Shown: positions 6,694 to 13,992 of the stretch, piece by piece
How positions within the stretch are numbered: position 1 is the first letter of the stretch
Layout: each line of letters opens with the position of its first letter
Assembly: GCA_014381465.1 (NCBI GenBank)
Contig: JACNLP010000060.1
Span: 1-38,378 of the forward strand
DNA from: Flavobacteriales bacterium
Lineage (GTDB): Bacteria; Bacteroidota; Bacteroidia; Flavobacteriales; BACL11
Direction of reading: 5' to 3'
DNA length: 38,378 nucleotides
Translations under genes and position numbers: made by a program
The notes under the pieces: model-generated
Told to the model about the DNA's origin: nothing
Seen by the model: the letters and a program-made list of their open reading frames with translations, nothing else
Database searches by the model: none

Positions 6694-7716
6694 TTAATTC
6701 ACCACCCAAGTATCTCCACTATTGAATAAATCATCAGAAGTTTTGAACTTAGTATTTTTAATATTTTCTTCAAGTTGACTCGCCATTCCATCATCATATG
6801 TTAATTGTTCTACCGCTCTAATCACCCCCATTGCAACAGGAAATTCGGGAGCACTCATAGTAGCTAACATCATGTGTAAAGTAATGTCATTTTCTTTTTC
6901 ATCATGCACTAAAATGTCTTCTTCAGTAATTCCATTTTCACCAATAGTTACTACTTCTAACTTTAATCCGTTAAGAATAATTCCTTTATTCATTTCAGAG
7001 CCAAAAATCATTGGTTTTCCATCCTCAAGCCAAAGTTGCATGTCTTTTTTTACATCTTTCCCAGTAACTGCACCATGTATTTTGTCATTAAAAATAACAC
7101 AGTTTTGTAGGATTTCTACCAAAGAAGTTCCTCTATGATTTTCAGCAGCTAAAAATACAGCTTGCATTGCTTTTGGGTTAGTATCAGGAACTCTAGAAAT
7201 AAAAGTACTTCCACACCCTAAAGCTAATTTTACAGGGATAAAAGGATTATCTGTTGTTCCGTGAGGATTAGATTTTGTTTTAATTCCTTTTTGTGAGGTG
7301 GGTGAAAACTGACCTTTTGTAAGCCCATAAATCTCATTGTTAAATAAGATAATATTGATGTCAATATTTCTTCTAATAGCATGTATAAAATGATTTCCTC
7401 CAATTGCTAAAGCATCACCATCACCGGTAATTTGCCATACTTTTAATTTAGGATTTGCTAATTTTACTCCTGTTGCAATTGCTGGAGCTCTACCATGTAT
7501 CGTATGAAATCCGTAAGTATTCATATAATAAGGAAAACGAGATGAACAGCCAATTCCTGCAATAAACACATAATCCTCTTTATTTGTTTCTAGTTGAGGC
7601 AATGCTTTTTGCATTGATCTTAAAATTGCATAATCCCCACAACCAGGACACCACTTTACTTCTTGGTCGGATGTGAAATCTTTATTTGTTAATGTTTTAA
7701 CTTCTAATTCTGACAT
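6694..7716 (-). CDS. korB: 2-oxoglutarate:ferredoxin oxidoreductase, beta subunit
   Basis: 340 residues. It carries the thiamine-diphosphate half of the enzyme that converts 2-oxoglutarate, CoA and oxidised ferredoxin to succinyl-CoA, CO2 and reduced ferredoxin in the cytoplasm. C23-x-x-C26 in the CPGCGDYAIL motif, together with a later Cys (GIGCSSR), fits the cluster-ligand pattern of this subunit family. GDGDALAIGGNH followed by NNEIYGLTKGQ is the TPP/Mg binding motif. The HGRAPAIATG segment is typical of KorB/PorB. It starts 2 bases after the korA stop, so the two are co-transcribed. Confidence 0.93.
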   Translation of the reverse strand: MSELEVKTLTNKDFTSDQEVKWCPGCGDYAILRSMQKALPQLETNKEDYVFIAGIGCSSRFPYYMNTYGFHTIHGRAPAIATGVKLANPKLKVWQITGDGDALAIGGNHFIHAIRRNIDINIILFNNEIYGLTKGQFSPTSQKGIKTKSNPHGTTDNPFIPVKLALGCGSTFISRVPDTNPKAMQAVFLAAENHRGTSLVEILQNCVIFNDKIHGAVTGKDVKKDMQLWLEDGKPMIFGSEMNKGIILNGLKLEVVTIGENGITEEDILVHDEKENDITLHMMLATMSAPEFPVAMGVIRAVEQLTYDDGMASQLEENIKNTKFKTSDDLFNSGDTWVVN

Positions 7717-7718
7717 AA

Positions 7719-9557
7719 TTATGATAATAAAGTGTTAAAGTGTTCTTTTAATTCTGTTGTTTTAAATGGTAAACCTTGTATATGATTGAATTGTTCATAT
7801 TTAAATTCAGGGTGTTTCATTCTTAAAAGACTTACAAACTGCCCTTTATTTATTTCACAGACTACAATAGTTTTATAGTTTGAAAAAATCTCTGCTGTAT
7901 TTTTTGGAAGAGGGTTGATGTAGTTAAAGTGTGCAAGAGAAACATCTTTTCCTTCTTCTCTTAATTCTTTTACTGCTGTGTAGAGGGAGCCGTAAGTTCC
8001 TCCCCACCCAACAACTAATACATCTCCTTTCTCATCCCCAAAAATTTCCTGATTAGGAATAAAATTAGTAACTCTTTCTACTTTTTCTGCTCTAAGGCTA
8101 CACATTACTTCATGATTGTCTGGGTCGTAAGAGACATTTCCTGTAAGCTCATCTTTTTCTAAACCACCTAATCTGTGTTCTAGTCCTTTCGTTCCTGGAA
8201 TTGCGTGTTTTCTTGCAAGTTTTTCTACATCTCTTGCGTAGGGTTGCCAATCTTCTCCTTGAGTTGCTACTAATGGATTGATGTTTGGCATATCCTTTAC
8301 AGAACGAATTTTCCAAGGACCAGCTCCGTTTCCTAGATACCCATCAGTTAATAAAACTACTGGGGTATTGTGCTCTAATGCTAATCTGGAAGCTTCAAAA
8401 GCCCAATCAAAACAATTTGACGGAGTGCTTGCTGCTACTACTACTACAGGACTTTCTCCATTTCTTCCATAAAGCGCTTGTAATAAATCAGATTGCTCGG
8501 TTTTTGTCGGCAATCCTGTTGAAGGACCTCCTCTTTGAACATTTACAACAACAAGTGGTAATTCTGCAATCATTGCTAGTCCTAAAGCCTCACCTTTCAG
8601 GGCTAAACCAGGGCCAGAAGTTGTAGTAATTGCTAAATCTCCAGCAAAACTAGCTCCAATTGCAGAGCAAATTCCAGCAATTTCATCTTCTGCTTGAAAA
8701 GTTTTAACCCCCAAGTTTTTATGTTTTGCTAATTCATGTAAAATATCAGTTGCAGGAGTAATAGGGTAAGATCCTAAAAATAATTCTTTGCCCGATTTTT
8801 CAGCAGCTGCAATAAATCCCCAAGCAGTTGCTTGGTTCCCCATTATATTTCTATAAGTTCCTTTATCAATATCTGCTTTTGCAACAGTATATGATGAAGG
8901 TAAAGCCTCAATTGTGTCAGCAAAATTATAACCAGCATGTAAAACTTTAATGTTGGATTCAACAATTAAAGGTTTTTTTGCAAATTTTGCATTTAAGAAA
9001 TTTTCTGTTTGCTCCATTGGTCTGTTAAACATCCAGTAAACCATTCCTAAGGCAAACATATTTTTACTTCTTCCAATGCTTTTCCCATCTAAGCCAGAAT
9101 CTTTTAGCGTTTCTCTGGTTAAAGATGTAATTGGAGCTTGCACAAGATTATAGGCATCAAAAGTTTCATCTTCTAAAGGGTTGGTTTGATAGCCTGCTTT
9201 TTCTAAATCTTTTTTAGTAAAAGAATCAGAATTTACAATTATAGTTCCGCCATCTTTAATCCAAACTCTATTTGCTTTAAGTGCAGCAGGGTTCATTGCA
9301 ACTAATACATCAGCAATGTCTCCTGGCGTATTAATTTCAACATTTCCAATATGAACTTGAAACCCAGAAACCCCTGCTACTGTCCCTATAGGGGCTCTAA
9401 TTTCTGCTGGATAATCTGGGAAAGTTGCTAAATCATTCCCTAAAAGTGCGGATGTGTCGGTAAATTGTGTTCCTGTTAATTGCATTCCGTCTCCGGAATC
9501 TCCTGCAAACTTGATTACTACTTTCTCAAGATCTACAGCATTATTTTTTGTACTCAT
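7719..9557 (-). CDS. korA: 2-oxoglutarate:ferredoxin oxidoreductase, alpha (gamma-alpha fused) subunit
   Basis: 612 residues, the length usual for the fused form. The gamma-type domain is N-terminal (FAGDSGDGMQLTG, about residues 12-190). The pyrimidine-binding and transketolase-like domains follow, with GSYPITPATDILHEL, EDEIAGICSAIGASFAG and TTTSGPGLALKGEALGLA. The C-terminal domain contains VVGWGGTYGSL. Together with KorB it forms the oxygen-sensitive route through the TCA cycle that many Bacteroidota use instead of, or beside, the 2-oxoglutarate dehydrogenase complex. The ferredoxin gene is divergent, 198 bases away. Confidence 0.93.
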   Translation of the reverse strand: MSTKNNAVDLEKVVIKFAGDSGDGMQLTGTQFTDTSALLGNDLATFPDYPAEIRAPIGTVAGVSGFQVHIGNVEINTPGDIADVLVAMNPAALKANRVWIKDGGTIIVNSDSFTKKDLEKAGYQTNPLEDETFDAYNLVQAPITSLTRETLKDSGLDGKSIGRSKNMFALGMVYWMFNRPMEQTENFLNAKFAKKPLIVESNIKVLHAGYNFADTIEALPSSYTVAKADIDKGTYRNIMGNQATAWGFIAAAEKSGKELFLGSYPITPATDILHELAKHKNLGVKTFQAEDEIAGICSAIGASFAGDLAITTTSGPGLALKGEALGLAMIAELPLVVVNVQRGGPSTGLPTKTEQSDLLQALYGRNGESPVVVVAASTPSNCFDWAFEASRLALEHNTPVVLLTDGYLGNGAGPWKIRSVKDMPNINPLVATQGEDWQPYARDVEKLARKHAIPGTKGLEHRLGGLEKDELTGNVSYDPDNHEVMCSLRAEKVERVTNFIPNQEIFGDEKGDVLVVGWGGTYGSLYTAVKELREEGKDVSLAHFNYINPLPKNTAEIFSNYKTIVVCEINKGQFVSLLRMKHPEFKYEQFNHIQGLPFKTTELKEHFNTLLS

Positions 9558-9587
9558 TTGTATTTAAGTTGAGTTATAAATTGCAGG

Positions 9588-9595
9588 CAAAAATA
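9588..9595 (-). promoter_or_regulatory. -7 element (TATTTTTG) of korAB
   Basis: Exact TAnnTTTG match on the minus strand, ending 30 bases before the korA ATG and implying a leader of about 26 bases. No -33 TTG is visible at the usual distance in this A/T-rich gap. Confidence 0.5.
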
Positions 9596-9699
9596 CATAG
9601 CTTCAACTATTTAATCCCTTTTTTTTAAACTTTTTTTAAGGTTTTTTAACAAGAATGAAATTAGACTATTTAGAATGGAAAAAAATTCTAATTGTATGC

Positions 9700-9727
9700 T
9701 TTGTCATTGAAAAATTCTATACTTTTG
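9700..9727 (+). promoter_or_regulatory. Promoter of the ferredoxin gene
   Basis: TTTG at 9700-9703 and TACTTTTG at 9720-9727, 16 bases apart (one below the usual 17-23). The ATG is at 9756, giving a leader of about 24 bases. Confidence 0.55.
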
Positions 9728-9755
9728 CAAGTATAATTTAACCAATAAAATAAAA

Positions 9756-10073
9756 ATGGCAATTAAAATTACTGATGACTGTATCAATTGTGAAGCATGC
9801 GAACCCGAATGTCCTAACAATGCAATTTACGCTCCAGAAGAAGCTTGGAAGTTTTCAGACGGAACAACTATGGAAGATGATCAAGAACATGAGGATGGAG
9901 GTTTTTCTGATGAGTTCTTTTATATAGCGACTGATAAATGTACAGAGTGTAAAGGATTTAATGATGAGCCAGCTTGTGAGGCGGTTTGTCCTGTTGATTG
10001 TTGTGTTCCTGATGAAGATAATGAAGAAACAGAAGATGAATTGTTAGCAAAAAAAGATAAGCTGCACGCTTAA
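9756..10073 (+). CDS. 2[4Fe-4S] ferredoxin
   Basis: 105 residues, ATG start. The first cluster motif is C9-x2-C12-x2-C15-x3-C19-P. The second is C62-x2-C65-x8-C74-x3-C78-P, the elongated form seen in YfhL/Fdx-type bacterial ferredoxins. A long acidic insert (about 38-54) and an acidic tail (DEDNEETEDE) follow the general acidity of ferredoxins. Its place next to, and divergent from, korAB suggests it is the electron acceptor of that enzyme; this is inference from context. Confidence 0.92.
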   Translation: MAIKITDDCINCEACEPECPNNAIYAPEEAWKFSDGTTMEDDQEHEDGGFSDEFFYIATDKCTECKGFNDEPACEAVCPVDCCVPDEDNEETEDELLAKKDKLHA

Positions 10074-10099
10074 TATAAAGTGTGTTTATTTTTGAAAAG

Positions 10100-10122
10100 G
10101 GAAGCAAATGCTTCCTTTTTTT
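10100..10122 (+). terminator. Terminator of the ferredoxin gene
   Basis: A GGAAGC / GCTTCC stem with an AAAT loop (10100-10115) followed by seven T (10116-10122). It overlaps the stop codon of the convergent gene at 10121. On the minus strand the inverse hairpin is followed only by a short CTTTTC, so it may work weakly both ways. Confidence 0.8.
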
Positions 10123-10825
10123 ATTTTGCAAAAAAGTATCTGAAATCTAAAGTTACAAAAGCCCCAAAAATATCTAACGAAAACTCAGTGTCATCATTAA
10201 AGATATTCGTGTTATCATTATATTCTGGGTAAATCATACCTATTGTTTTCCAAGGCCTATGCAGGCTAGTTCCAAAATAGAAAAAACCTTTTTTTTCTGT
10301 TCGGTATTCCATTCCGATATTAGCGAGTAACGCTCTGTAACCACCACTTTTTCTGTAAGTATTCTGAAAAAAGTTTTGATTTTCTTCTCCATAAGAAAAA
10401 ATATTAGAAGCCAAAATATTGTTTGATATTCCAAAAGCAACATTAAGATACCATTTTTCTGATGCTCTTACATAGGCAAGTAATTGAATCGGTAATTCGT
10501 ATGATCTCATTCCAAAATCGGTAAAATCATTAAACCCAATTTTATTATTATATCCTTTTAATCTATAATTTCTTTGTATGTAGTTTAATCCAGATTCAAT
10601 GGAAAAAACAGCATTTATTTGGTGCTTTATTATCATCCCAAATGAGTTGCTGTATTTAGGAGTTAAAGTAAAGCTGTATCCATTTATCATTTTACTTTCT
10701 CCAGATGAATTAAAATATGCTGCTGGAACAATGGGTTTGTATTGCAAACCAAAAGTTGTTCTGTTCTGTGATTTTAAACTTAATGAAACTACAAATACAA
10801 ATAGGAAAAGAAATTTATGTTTCAT
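10121..10825 (-). CDS. Outer-membrane beta-barrel protein
   Basis: 234 residues. The signal peptide is KHKFLFLFVFVVSLSLKSQ. It is followed by alternating polar/hydrophobic strands with many aromatic residues (SFTLTPKYSNSF, IESGLNYIQRNYRLKGY, WYLNVAFGISNN) and ends in FRYFFAK. This fits the PorT/OMP_b-brl type of 8- to 10-stranded barrel; no specific function can be given. Its start overlaps the stop of the nfu gene by 11 bases, so the two are translationally linked. Confidence 0.75.
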   Translation of the reverse strand: MKHKFLFLFVFVVSLSLKSQNRTTFGLQYKPIVPAAYFNSSGESKMINGYSFTLTPKYSNSFGMIIKHQINAVFSIESGLNYIQRNYRLKGYNNKIGFNDFTDFGMRSYELPIQLLAYVRASEKWYLNVAFGISNNILASNIFSYGEENQNFFQNTYRKSGGYRALLANIGMEYRTEKKGFFYFGTSLHRPWKTIGMIYPEYNDNTNIFNDDTEFSLDIFGAFVTLDFRYFFAK

Positions 10826-11408
10826 TGGCTATTACCTCAACATCTGGGTTTAATTTTTGTTTTAATAGGCTTTCAATTCCTCCTTTTAGTGTGGAGGTTG
10901 CAGATGGGCATCCGCTACAAGCCCCTTTTAAATCAACACAAACTATATTATCTTTATAATAGTTTAAAGTAATTGCACCTCCATCACCTTCAACAGCTGG
11001 TTTTATATATTCATTTAAAAGAGCTTCTACTACTTTTTCATCATCTGAAAATTCTTTAGAAATCATTTTTTTTGTTTCAGCATCCTTAACAATTACTTTA
11101 TTTTCAGTTGTAATATGCTCAGTATAATTTTTTAGTTTATTACTATTTAAATGGTCAGCAATAAAAATTCTTAACTGCATTGCTATACCCTCCCATTGTA
11201 TTGCATCTATTTTTGTTATAGAAATAAAATTTGAACTAAGGTAAATACTTTTAACAAACGGAAAGTTGAATAATGCCTCCGCAATTGAAATTCCTTTTGC
11301 TTCTGCTAGAGAGTTCATCTCAATACTTTTATCAGCTAACATTCTGTTTGCAACAAATTTCATCACTTCTGGATTTGGAGTGCTTTCGGCATATATACTA
11401 TAATTCAT
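10815..11408 (-). CDS. Nfu-type iron-sulfur cluster carrier
   Basis: 197 residues from the ATG at 11408; a TTG at 11435 would add nine residues lying within the promoter region. The N-terminal Nfu_N domain (about 1-90) has the family mark ESTPNPEVMKFVANR. The C-terminal NifU-like domain (about 110-197) has C164-x-x-C167 (GACSGCPSATSTLKGG), which binds a bridging [4Fe-4S] cluster between two monomers. It delivers clusters to apo-proteins in the cytoplasm; plausible clients encoded nearby are the ferredoxin, KorB, ActB and QueG. Transcription is divergent from the hexapeptide-repeat gene. Confidence 0.9.
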   Translation of the reverse strand: MNYSIYAESTPNPEVMKFVANRMLADKSIEMNSLAEAKGISIAEALFNFPFVKSIYLSSNFISITKIDAIQWEGIAMQLRIFIADHLNSNKLKNYTEHITTENKVIVKDAETKKMISKEFSDDEKVVEALLNEYIKPAVEGDGGAITLNYYKDNIVCVDLKGACSGCPSATSTLKGGIESLLKQKLNPDVEVIANET

Positions 11409-11414
11409 AATGTT

Positions 11415-11422
11415 TACTTTTG
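11415..11422 (+). promoter_or_regulatory. -7 element (TACTTTTG) of the gamma-CA-like gene
   Basis: Exact TAnnTTTG match, with the ATG at 11447 (leader about 20 bases). It is separated by two bases from the opposing -7 element of the nfu gene at 11425-11432. Confidence 0.5.
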
Positions 11423-11424
11423 TA

Positions 11425-11432
11425 CAAAAATA
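11425..11432 (-). promoter_or_regulatory. -7 element (TATTTTTG) of the nfu gene
   Basis: Exact TAnnTTTG on the minus strand, with the ATG at 11408 (leader about 12 bases). A second TATTTTTG lies at 11437-11444. Face-to-face -7 elements in a 38-base gap suggest the two genes compete for polymerase. Confidence 0.45.
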
Positions 11433-11446
11433 CAAACAAAAATACT

Positions 11447-11962
11447 ATGGCATTAATAAAAAGTGTAAAAGGTAAATCACCAACTTTTGGTAAGGATGTT
11501 TATTTGGCAGAAAATGCAACTGTTGTTGGGGAAGTAAAGATGGGGGACAATTGTAGTGTATGGTTCTCGGCTGTGGTTAGGGGAGATGTAAATTCTATAG
11601 AAATTGGCAATAAAGTGAATATACAAGATGGTGCAGTTATACATTGCACTTACAAAAAGGCCAATACAATTTTAGGGAATAATGTTTCTGTTGGGCATAA
11701 TGCCTTGGTGCATGGGTGCAGAATAAAGGATAATGTACTTATTGGAATGGGTGCAATAGTAATGGATGGAGTGGTAGTAGAAAGTAATTCAATTATTGCT
11801 GCAGGAGCAGTAGTTTTAGAAGGAACTCATGTGGAATCAGGAACAATTTATGCAGGTGTTCCTGCCAAAAAAGTAAAGGATTTAAATCAGGAACAAACTG
11901 CTCGATTAACAGAAGGAATTTCTGATAACTATGTGATGTATTCTTCTTGGTTTCAAGAATAA
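11447..11962 (+). CDS. Gamma-carbonic-anhydrase-like hexapeptide-repeat protein
   Basis: 171 residues from the ATG at 11447; a TTG at 11420 is rejected because it lies in the -7 element. It is a left-handed beta-helix of hexapeptide repeats (for example VVGEVKMGDN, ILGNNVSVGHNALVHGC, VLIGMGAIVMDGVVV) with a C-terminal helix (TARLTEGISDNYVMYS). The three metal-ligand His of the family are present: H66, H84 and H89. This is the YrdA/PaaY/gamma-CA group, which are trimeric cytoplasmic proteins; true carbonic anhydrase activity varies within it and cannot be read from sequence. Confidence 0.88.
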   Translation: MALIKSVKGKSPTFGKDVYLAENATVVGEVKMGDNCSVWFSAVVRGDVNSIEIGNKVNIQDGAVIHCTYKKANTILGNNVSVGHNALVHGCRIKDNVLIGMGAIVMDGVVVESNSIIAAGAVVLEGTHVESGTIYAGVPAKKVKDLNQEQTARLTEGISDNYVMYSSWFQE

Positions 11963-12045
11963 ATTTTTAGGCAAAAGTACCTAGGAACTAATATTTTGTA
12001 TAATCAAAAAATTTGCTTTACAAAGTTTGCAAACACATCAAATAT

Positions 12046-12846
12046 TTAAACAAACAAATTCACTTCCTCTAATTTTATGTCTTCTTGAAAAAAGAATTTA
12101 GCACTTTTTTCAAATGCCTTGGTGTAATTAGAAACATAAAAATGACGCTCTCTTTTTTGAGTTTCATTTAGCAGATTTTTATCTTTTAATTCTGTTGCAA
12201 TATGCTCGGCAACAATATTTGTCGAATTAATAACACTTATTTCCCCTTTATAGTAATCTCTGATTTCTTTGTAAATAAGCGGATAATGTGTGCAAGCCAA
12301 TATTAACTGATCAATTCCGTGCAATTTTTTATTGGACAAATAATTTGCAATAATCTTTTTACTGATGTCTCCACCTATAAATTTTTCTTCAATCATAGGC
12401 GCCAAAAGAGGTGTAGCTAGTGCAGAAACTATTGCTTTAGGACATTTTGCATTTATTTTACTTTTATAAATATTTGAACTAATGGTGGCTTTTGTTCCGA
12501 TTACGCCAACTTTACAGGCATTACAACTGTTAGCCACTTTCTCTATTACTGGGTCAATCACATTAAAAACAGGAATATTTTTAACTGTTTTCTTTATAAT
12601 CTCAAAAGCAACTGATGAGGCACTATTACAAGCTATCACAATACATTTACAGTTTTTTTCAAGAAGAAATTTCGCAATTCTTTTAGAGTAATTTCGTAGT
12701 GCCTCAGCAGATTTTTCACCATAAGGCAAATGTTCGGTATCTCCAAAATAAATAATAGATTCATTGGGGAGTTTTTCCTTCAAAGCATGGGCAACAGTAA
12801 GTCCGCCAATGCCAGAATCAAATATTCCAATAGGAAATTTTTTCAT
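12046..12846 (-). CDS. murI: Glutamate racemase
   Basis: 266 residues from the ATG at 12846; a GTG at 12873 would add nine residues inside the terminator. It makes D-glutamate for peptidoglycan in the cytoplasm. IGIFDSGIGGLTV is the N-terminal signature. The two catalytic cysteines are C73 (IACNSAS) and C185 (LACTHYPL), and FGDTEHLPYG is also diagnostic. It lies downstream of the two ompH genes, but a hairpin terminator separates them. TACTTTTA (12851-12858, minus) could be an imperfect -7 box only 4 bases from the ATG. Confidence 0.95.
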   Translation of the reverse strand: MKKFPIGIFDSGIGGLTVAHALKEKLPNESIIYFGDTEHLPYGEKSAEALRNYSKRIAKFLLEKNCKCIVIACNSASSVAFEIIKKTVKNIPVFNVIDPVIEKVANSCNACKVGVIGTKATISSNIYKSKINAKCPKAIVSALATPLLAPMIEEKFIGGDISKKIIANYLSNKKLHGIDQLILACTHYPLIYKEIRDYYKGEISVINSTNIVAEHIATELKDKNLLNETQKRERHFYVSNYTKAFEKSAKFFFQEDIKLEEVNLFV

Positions 12847-12862
12847 GAGATAAAAGTATAAA

Positions 12863-12886
12863 AAAAGCACCACAAAGGGTGCTTTT
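12863..12886 (-). terminator. Terminator between ompH and murI
   Basis: A 9-bp perfect stem (AAAAGCACC / GGTGCTTTT) with a six-base loop. On the minus strand it is followed by further T residues running into TATACTTTTA just before murI. It would end the envelope operon after the second ompH. Confidence 0.8.
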
Positions 12887-12908
12887 CAATATCTGAATTT
12901 TAGTTTTA

Positions 12909-13406
12909 TTAAAGCCCTAATTTCTTTTTAACAAGAGGTAAAACATTTTCATTTTCATCTGCATAAAGGATACTCCCCATGCTGGAATCAAAAATATAAG
13001 TAAACTTGCCTTCAGTAGCAACATCTTCAATAGCAGTTCTTGCTTTTGTTAAAATTGGTTCTAATAATTCTTGTTCTTTAGTTTGCAATGCTTGTTGTGC
13101 ATTTTGTTGAAAAGCCTGTATTCTCTGCTCTAATCCAGTAATTTCAGCTATTTTATCTTGTTTTACTAAGTCAGTGTATGCTGTTTCATTTGCTTGGTAA
13201 TCCTGCACAGACGCTTGGTATTCCGCTTGCATAGCACCCAATTGCGATTCTAAACTTTTAGCAAAAGTTTGCAATTCTCCTTCTGCAGTTTTCTTCTCTG
13301 GCATCAAGGACAATAACTCGCTAGAATCGATATAGCCAAATTTGTTTTGTGCTAAAGTGCTAAAGCTTAAAAGTGCTAAAAAGCTTAAAATAATTAATTG
13401 TTTCAT
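12909..13406 (-). CDS. Skp/OmpH-family periplasmic chaperone (second copy)
   Basis: 165 residues. A signal peptide (about 1-19, LLSFSTLAQ) is followed by a short beta segment (KFGYIDSSELLSLMPE) and long Gln/Ala/Glu-rich helices (about 40-125) that form the tentacle-like coiled coil. A C-terminal beta part (TYIFDSSMGSILYADE) closes the core. Skp-type trimers hold unfolded outer-membrane proteins in the periplasm. It follows a paralogue after a 32-base gap, with bamA upstream, and is the last gene before the terminator. Confidence 0.88.
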   Translation of the reverse strand: MKQLIILSFLALLSFSTLAQNKFGYIDSSELLSLMPEKKTAEGELQTFAKSLESQLGAMQAEYQASVQDYQANETAYTDLVKQDKIAEITGLEQRIQAFQQNAQQALQTKEQELLEPILTKARTAIEDVATEGKFTYIFDSSMGSILYADENENVLPLVKKKLGL

Positions 13407-13438
13407 TTTTTGATTTGTTTTTGTATTAATATTAGTTT

Positions 13439-13957
13439 TTATTTTCCTATGTAGCCCATATTTTTTAAAATCTTATCGCTTTTATCTAAGTTTGGGTTTG
13501 AGTAGAGCATTATTAAATCGCTTGAACTATCAAAAATTACTGCATATTTGCTATTGGCTGCCAACTGCTGAATGGCATCATAAACCTTATCTTGCAGAGG
13601 TTTTATGAGTTCCTGTCTTTTCCCGTACAAATCTCCATCTGGACCGAATCGTTTTTTCTGTAAATCTTTAGCCGATTTTTCCTTTGCAATAATCGCTTCT
13701 TCTCTTTTTTTCTTCATCTCATCTGTAAGTAAAACTTCTTGTATTTGATAGTCTCGATACATCTTATCTACATCAGCATAAATGGCTTCAATCTCCTCTT
13801 GCCACTGCTTTGAAATTTCATCTAATTTGTCTTGTGCCTGATTAAATTCAGGAATATTATTCAAGATATAATCCGTATCCACATAAGCAAACTTTTGAGC
13901 ATAACTACCTACTGAAAGAATTAAAGAGCTTATTAAAATTAAAAGTGTTTTTTTCAT
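13439..13957 (-). CDS. Skp/OmpH-family periplasmic chaperone (first copy)
   Basis: 172 residues. Signal peptide about 1-20 (ending SVGSYAQ). KFAYVDTDYILNNIPEFNQAQ is the typical start of the mature protein. The charged helical middle (about 40-125) is richer in Lys/Glu than that of the neighbouring paralogue. YAVIFDSSSDLIMLYS forms the closing strand. Lies 35 bases downstream of bamA, whose substrates it presumably escorts. Confidence 0.9.
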   Translation of the reverse strand: MKKTLLILISSLILSVGSYAQKFAYVDTDYILNNIPEFNQAQDKLDEISKQWQEEIEAIYADVDKMYRDYQIQEVLLTDEMKKKREEAIIAKEKSAKDLQKKRFGPDGDLYGKRQELIKPLQDKVYDAIQQLAANSKYAVIFDSSSDLIMLYSNPNLDKSDKILKNMGYIGK

Positions 13958-13992
13958 TATAAATAAATTTTAAAAGTTTACAAATATATAAA

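Noticed and set aside
8285-8626. 113-residue plus-strand open frame within korA
   Set aside because: It is antisense to a conserved coding region with strong TPP-enzyme motifs. It has no recognisable domain and no promoter.
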